Shown: one piece after another, positions 14,497 to 14,580 of the stretch | Position numbering within the stretch: the stretch's first letter is position 1 | How the letters are laid out: each line of letters opens with the position of its first letter | Assembly (NCBI GenBank): GCA_038231495.1 | Contig: JBBRLG010000116.1 | Location: 1 to 14,580, forward strand | Source of the DNA: JBBRLG01 sp038231495 | Lineage (GTDB): Bacteria; Planctomycetota; Planctomycetia; Gemmatales; Gemmataceae | Direction of reading: 5' to 3' | DNA length: 14,580 nucleotides | The notes under the pieces: generated by a model | Told to the model about the DNA's origin: nothing | Databases searched by the model: none | What the model saw: only the letters and a program-made list of their open reading frames with translations | Position numbers and translations under genes: made by a program

Positions 14497-14580
14497 GGCA
14501 AGTCGTGTCATCGGCGTCGGCGACGAGCGCCGTCCTCTCGTGGGGTGCAAAATCTTCCCGACTATTCGTGGCGCGCACTC

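Overview
The window looks like chromosomal DNA of a high-GC planctomycete, most likely of the Gemmataceae. This rests on family content and not on any marker gene. The families are a secreted DUF1549/DUF1553 protein with cytochrome-c-type cysteines, a Tat-exported DUF1501 protein, a large PPC-domain protein, and an ECF sigma factor fused to a membrane segment plus an outer domain. The intergenic regions are rich in several unrelated hairpin repeats. Third codon positions are strongly G/C, so many long antisense ORFs are spurious.

Layout. On the + strand, 185-7778 carries five genes in one direction: DUF1549/DUF1553 protein (185), a full-length Rpn-family nuclease (2627), a short gene encoding only an Rpn-type C-terminal region (3585), DUF1501 protein (4041) and a PPC-domain protein (5442). 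A convergent minus-strand gene for a HEAT-repeat membrane protein fills 7897-9390. A 398-base divergent gap (9391-9788) holds a long perfect inverted repeat. The + strand then carries the sigma factor fusion (9789), a Tat-exported protein of unknown function (11806) and a small four-helix membrane protein (13271). A PhoB/OmpR-type response regulator (13759-14481) lies convergent on the minus strand.

How the genes may work together. DUF1549/DUF1553 and DUF1501 genes are usually adjacent in planctomycetes and are thought to act outside the cytoplasm; their biochemical role is not established. The PPC protein is also exported and probably belongs to the same set. The two Rpn-type genes split this pair and look like an inserted module. 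Full-length Rpn proteins can be anti-phage toxins inhibited by their own separately made C-terminal domain. Here a diverged C-terminal-only copy sits just 16 bases downstream as its own gene with a good ribosome binding site, which makes it the best candidate for an undescribed system in the window.

Nearly every non-operonic gene boundary carries a hairpin element: a GCCGCTTGCGGC family (three sites), a 37-base-arm repeat at 9616-9712, a 20-base-arm repeat at 11641-11706, a 35-base-arm repeat at 13150-13241 and a GC-rich double hairpin at 7793-7819. No tRNA, rRNA, CRISPR array, insertion sequence or phage gene was seen.
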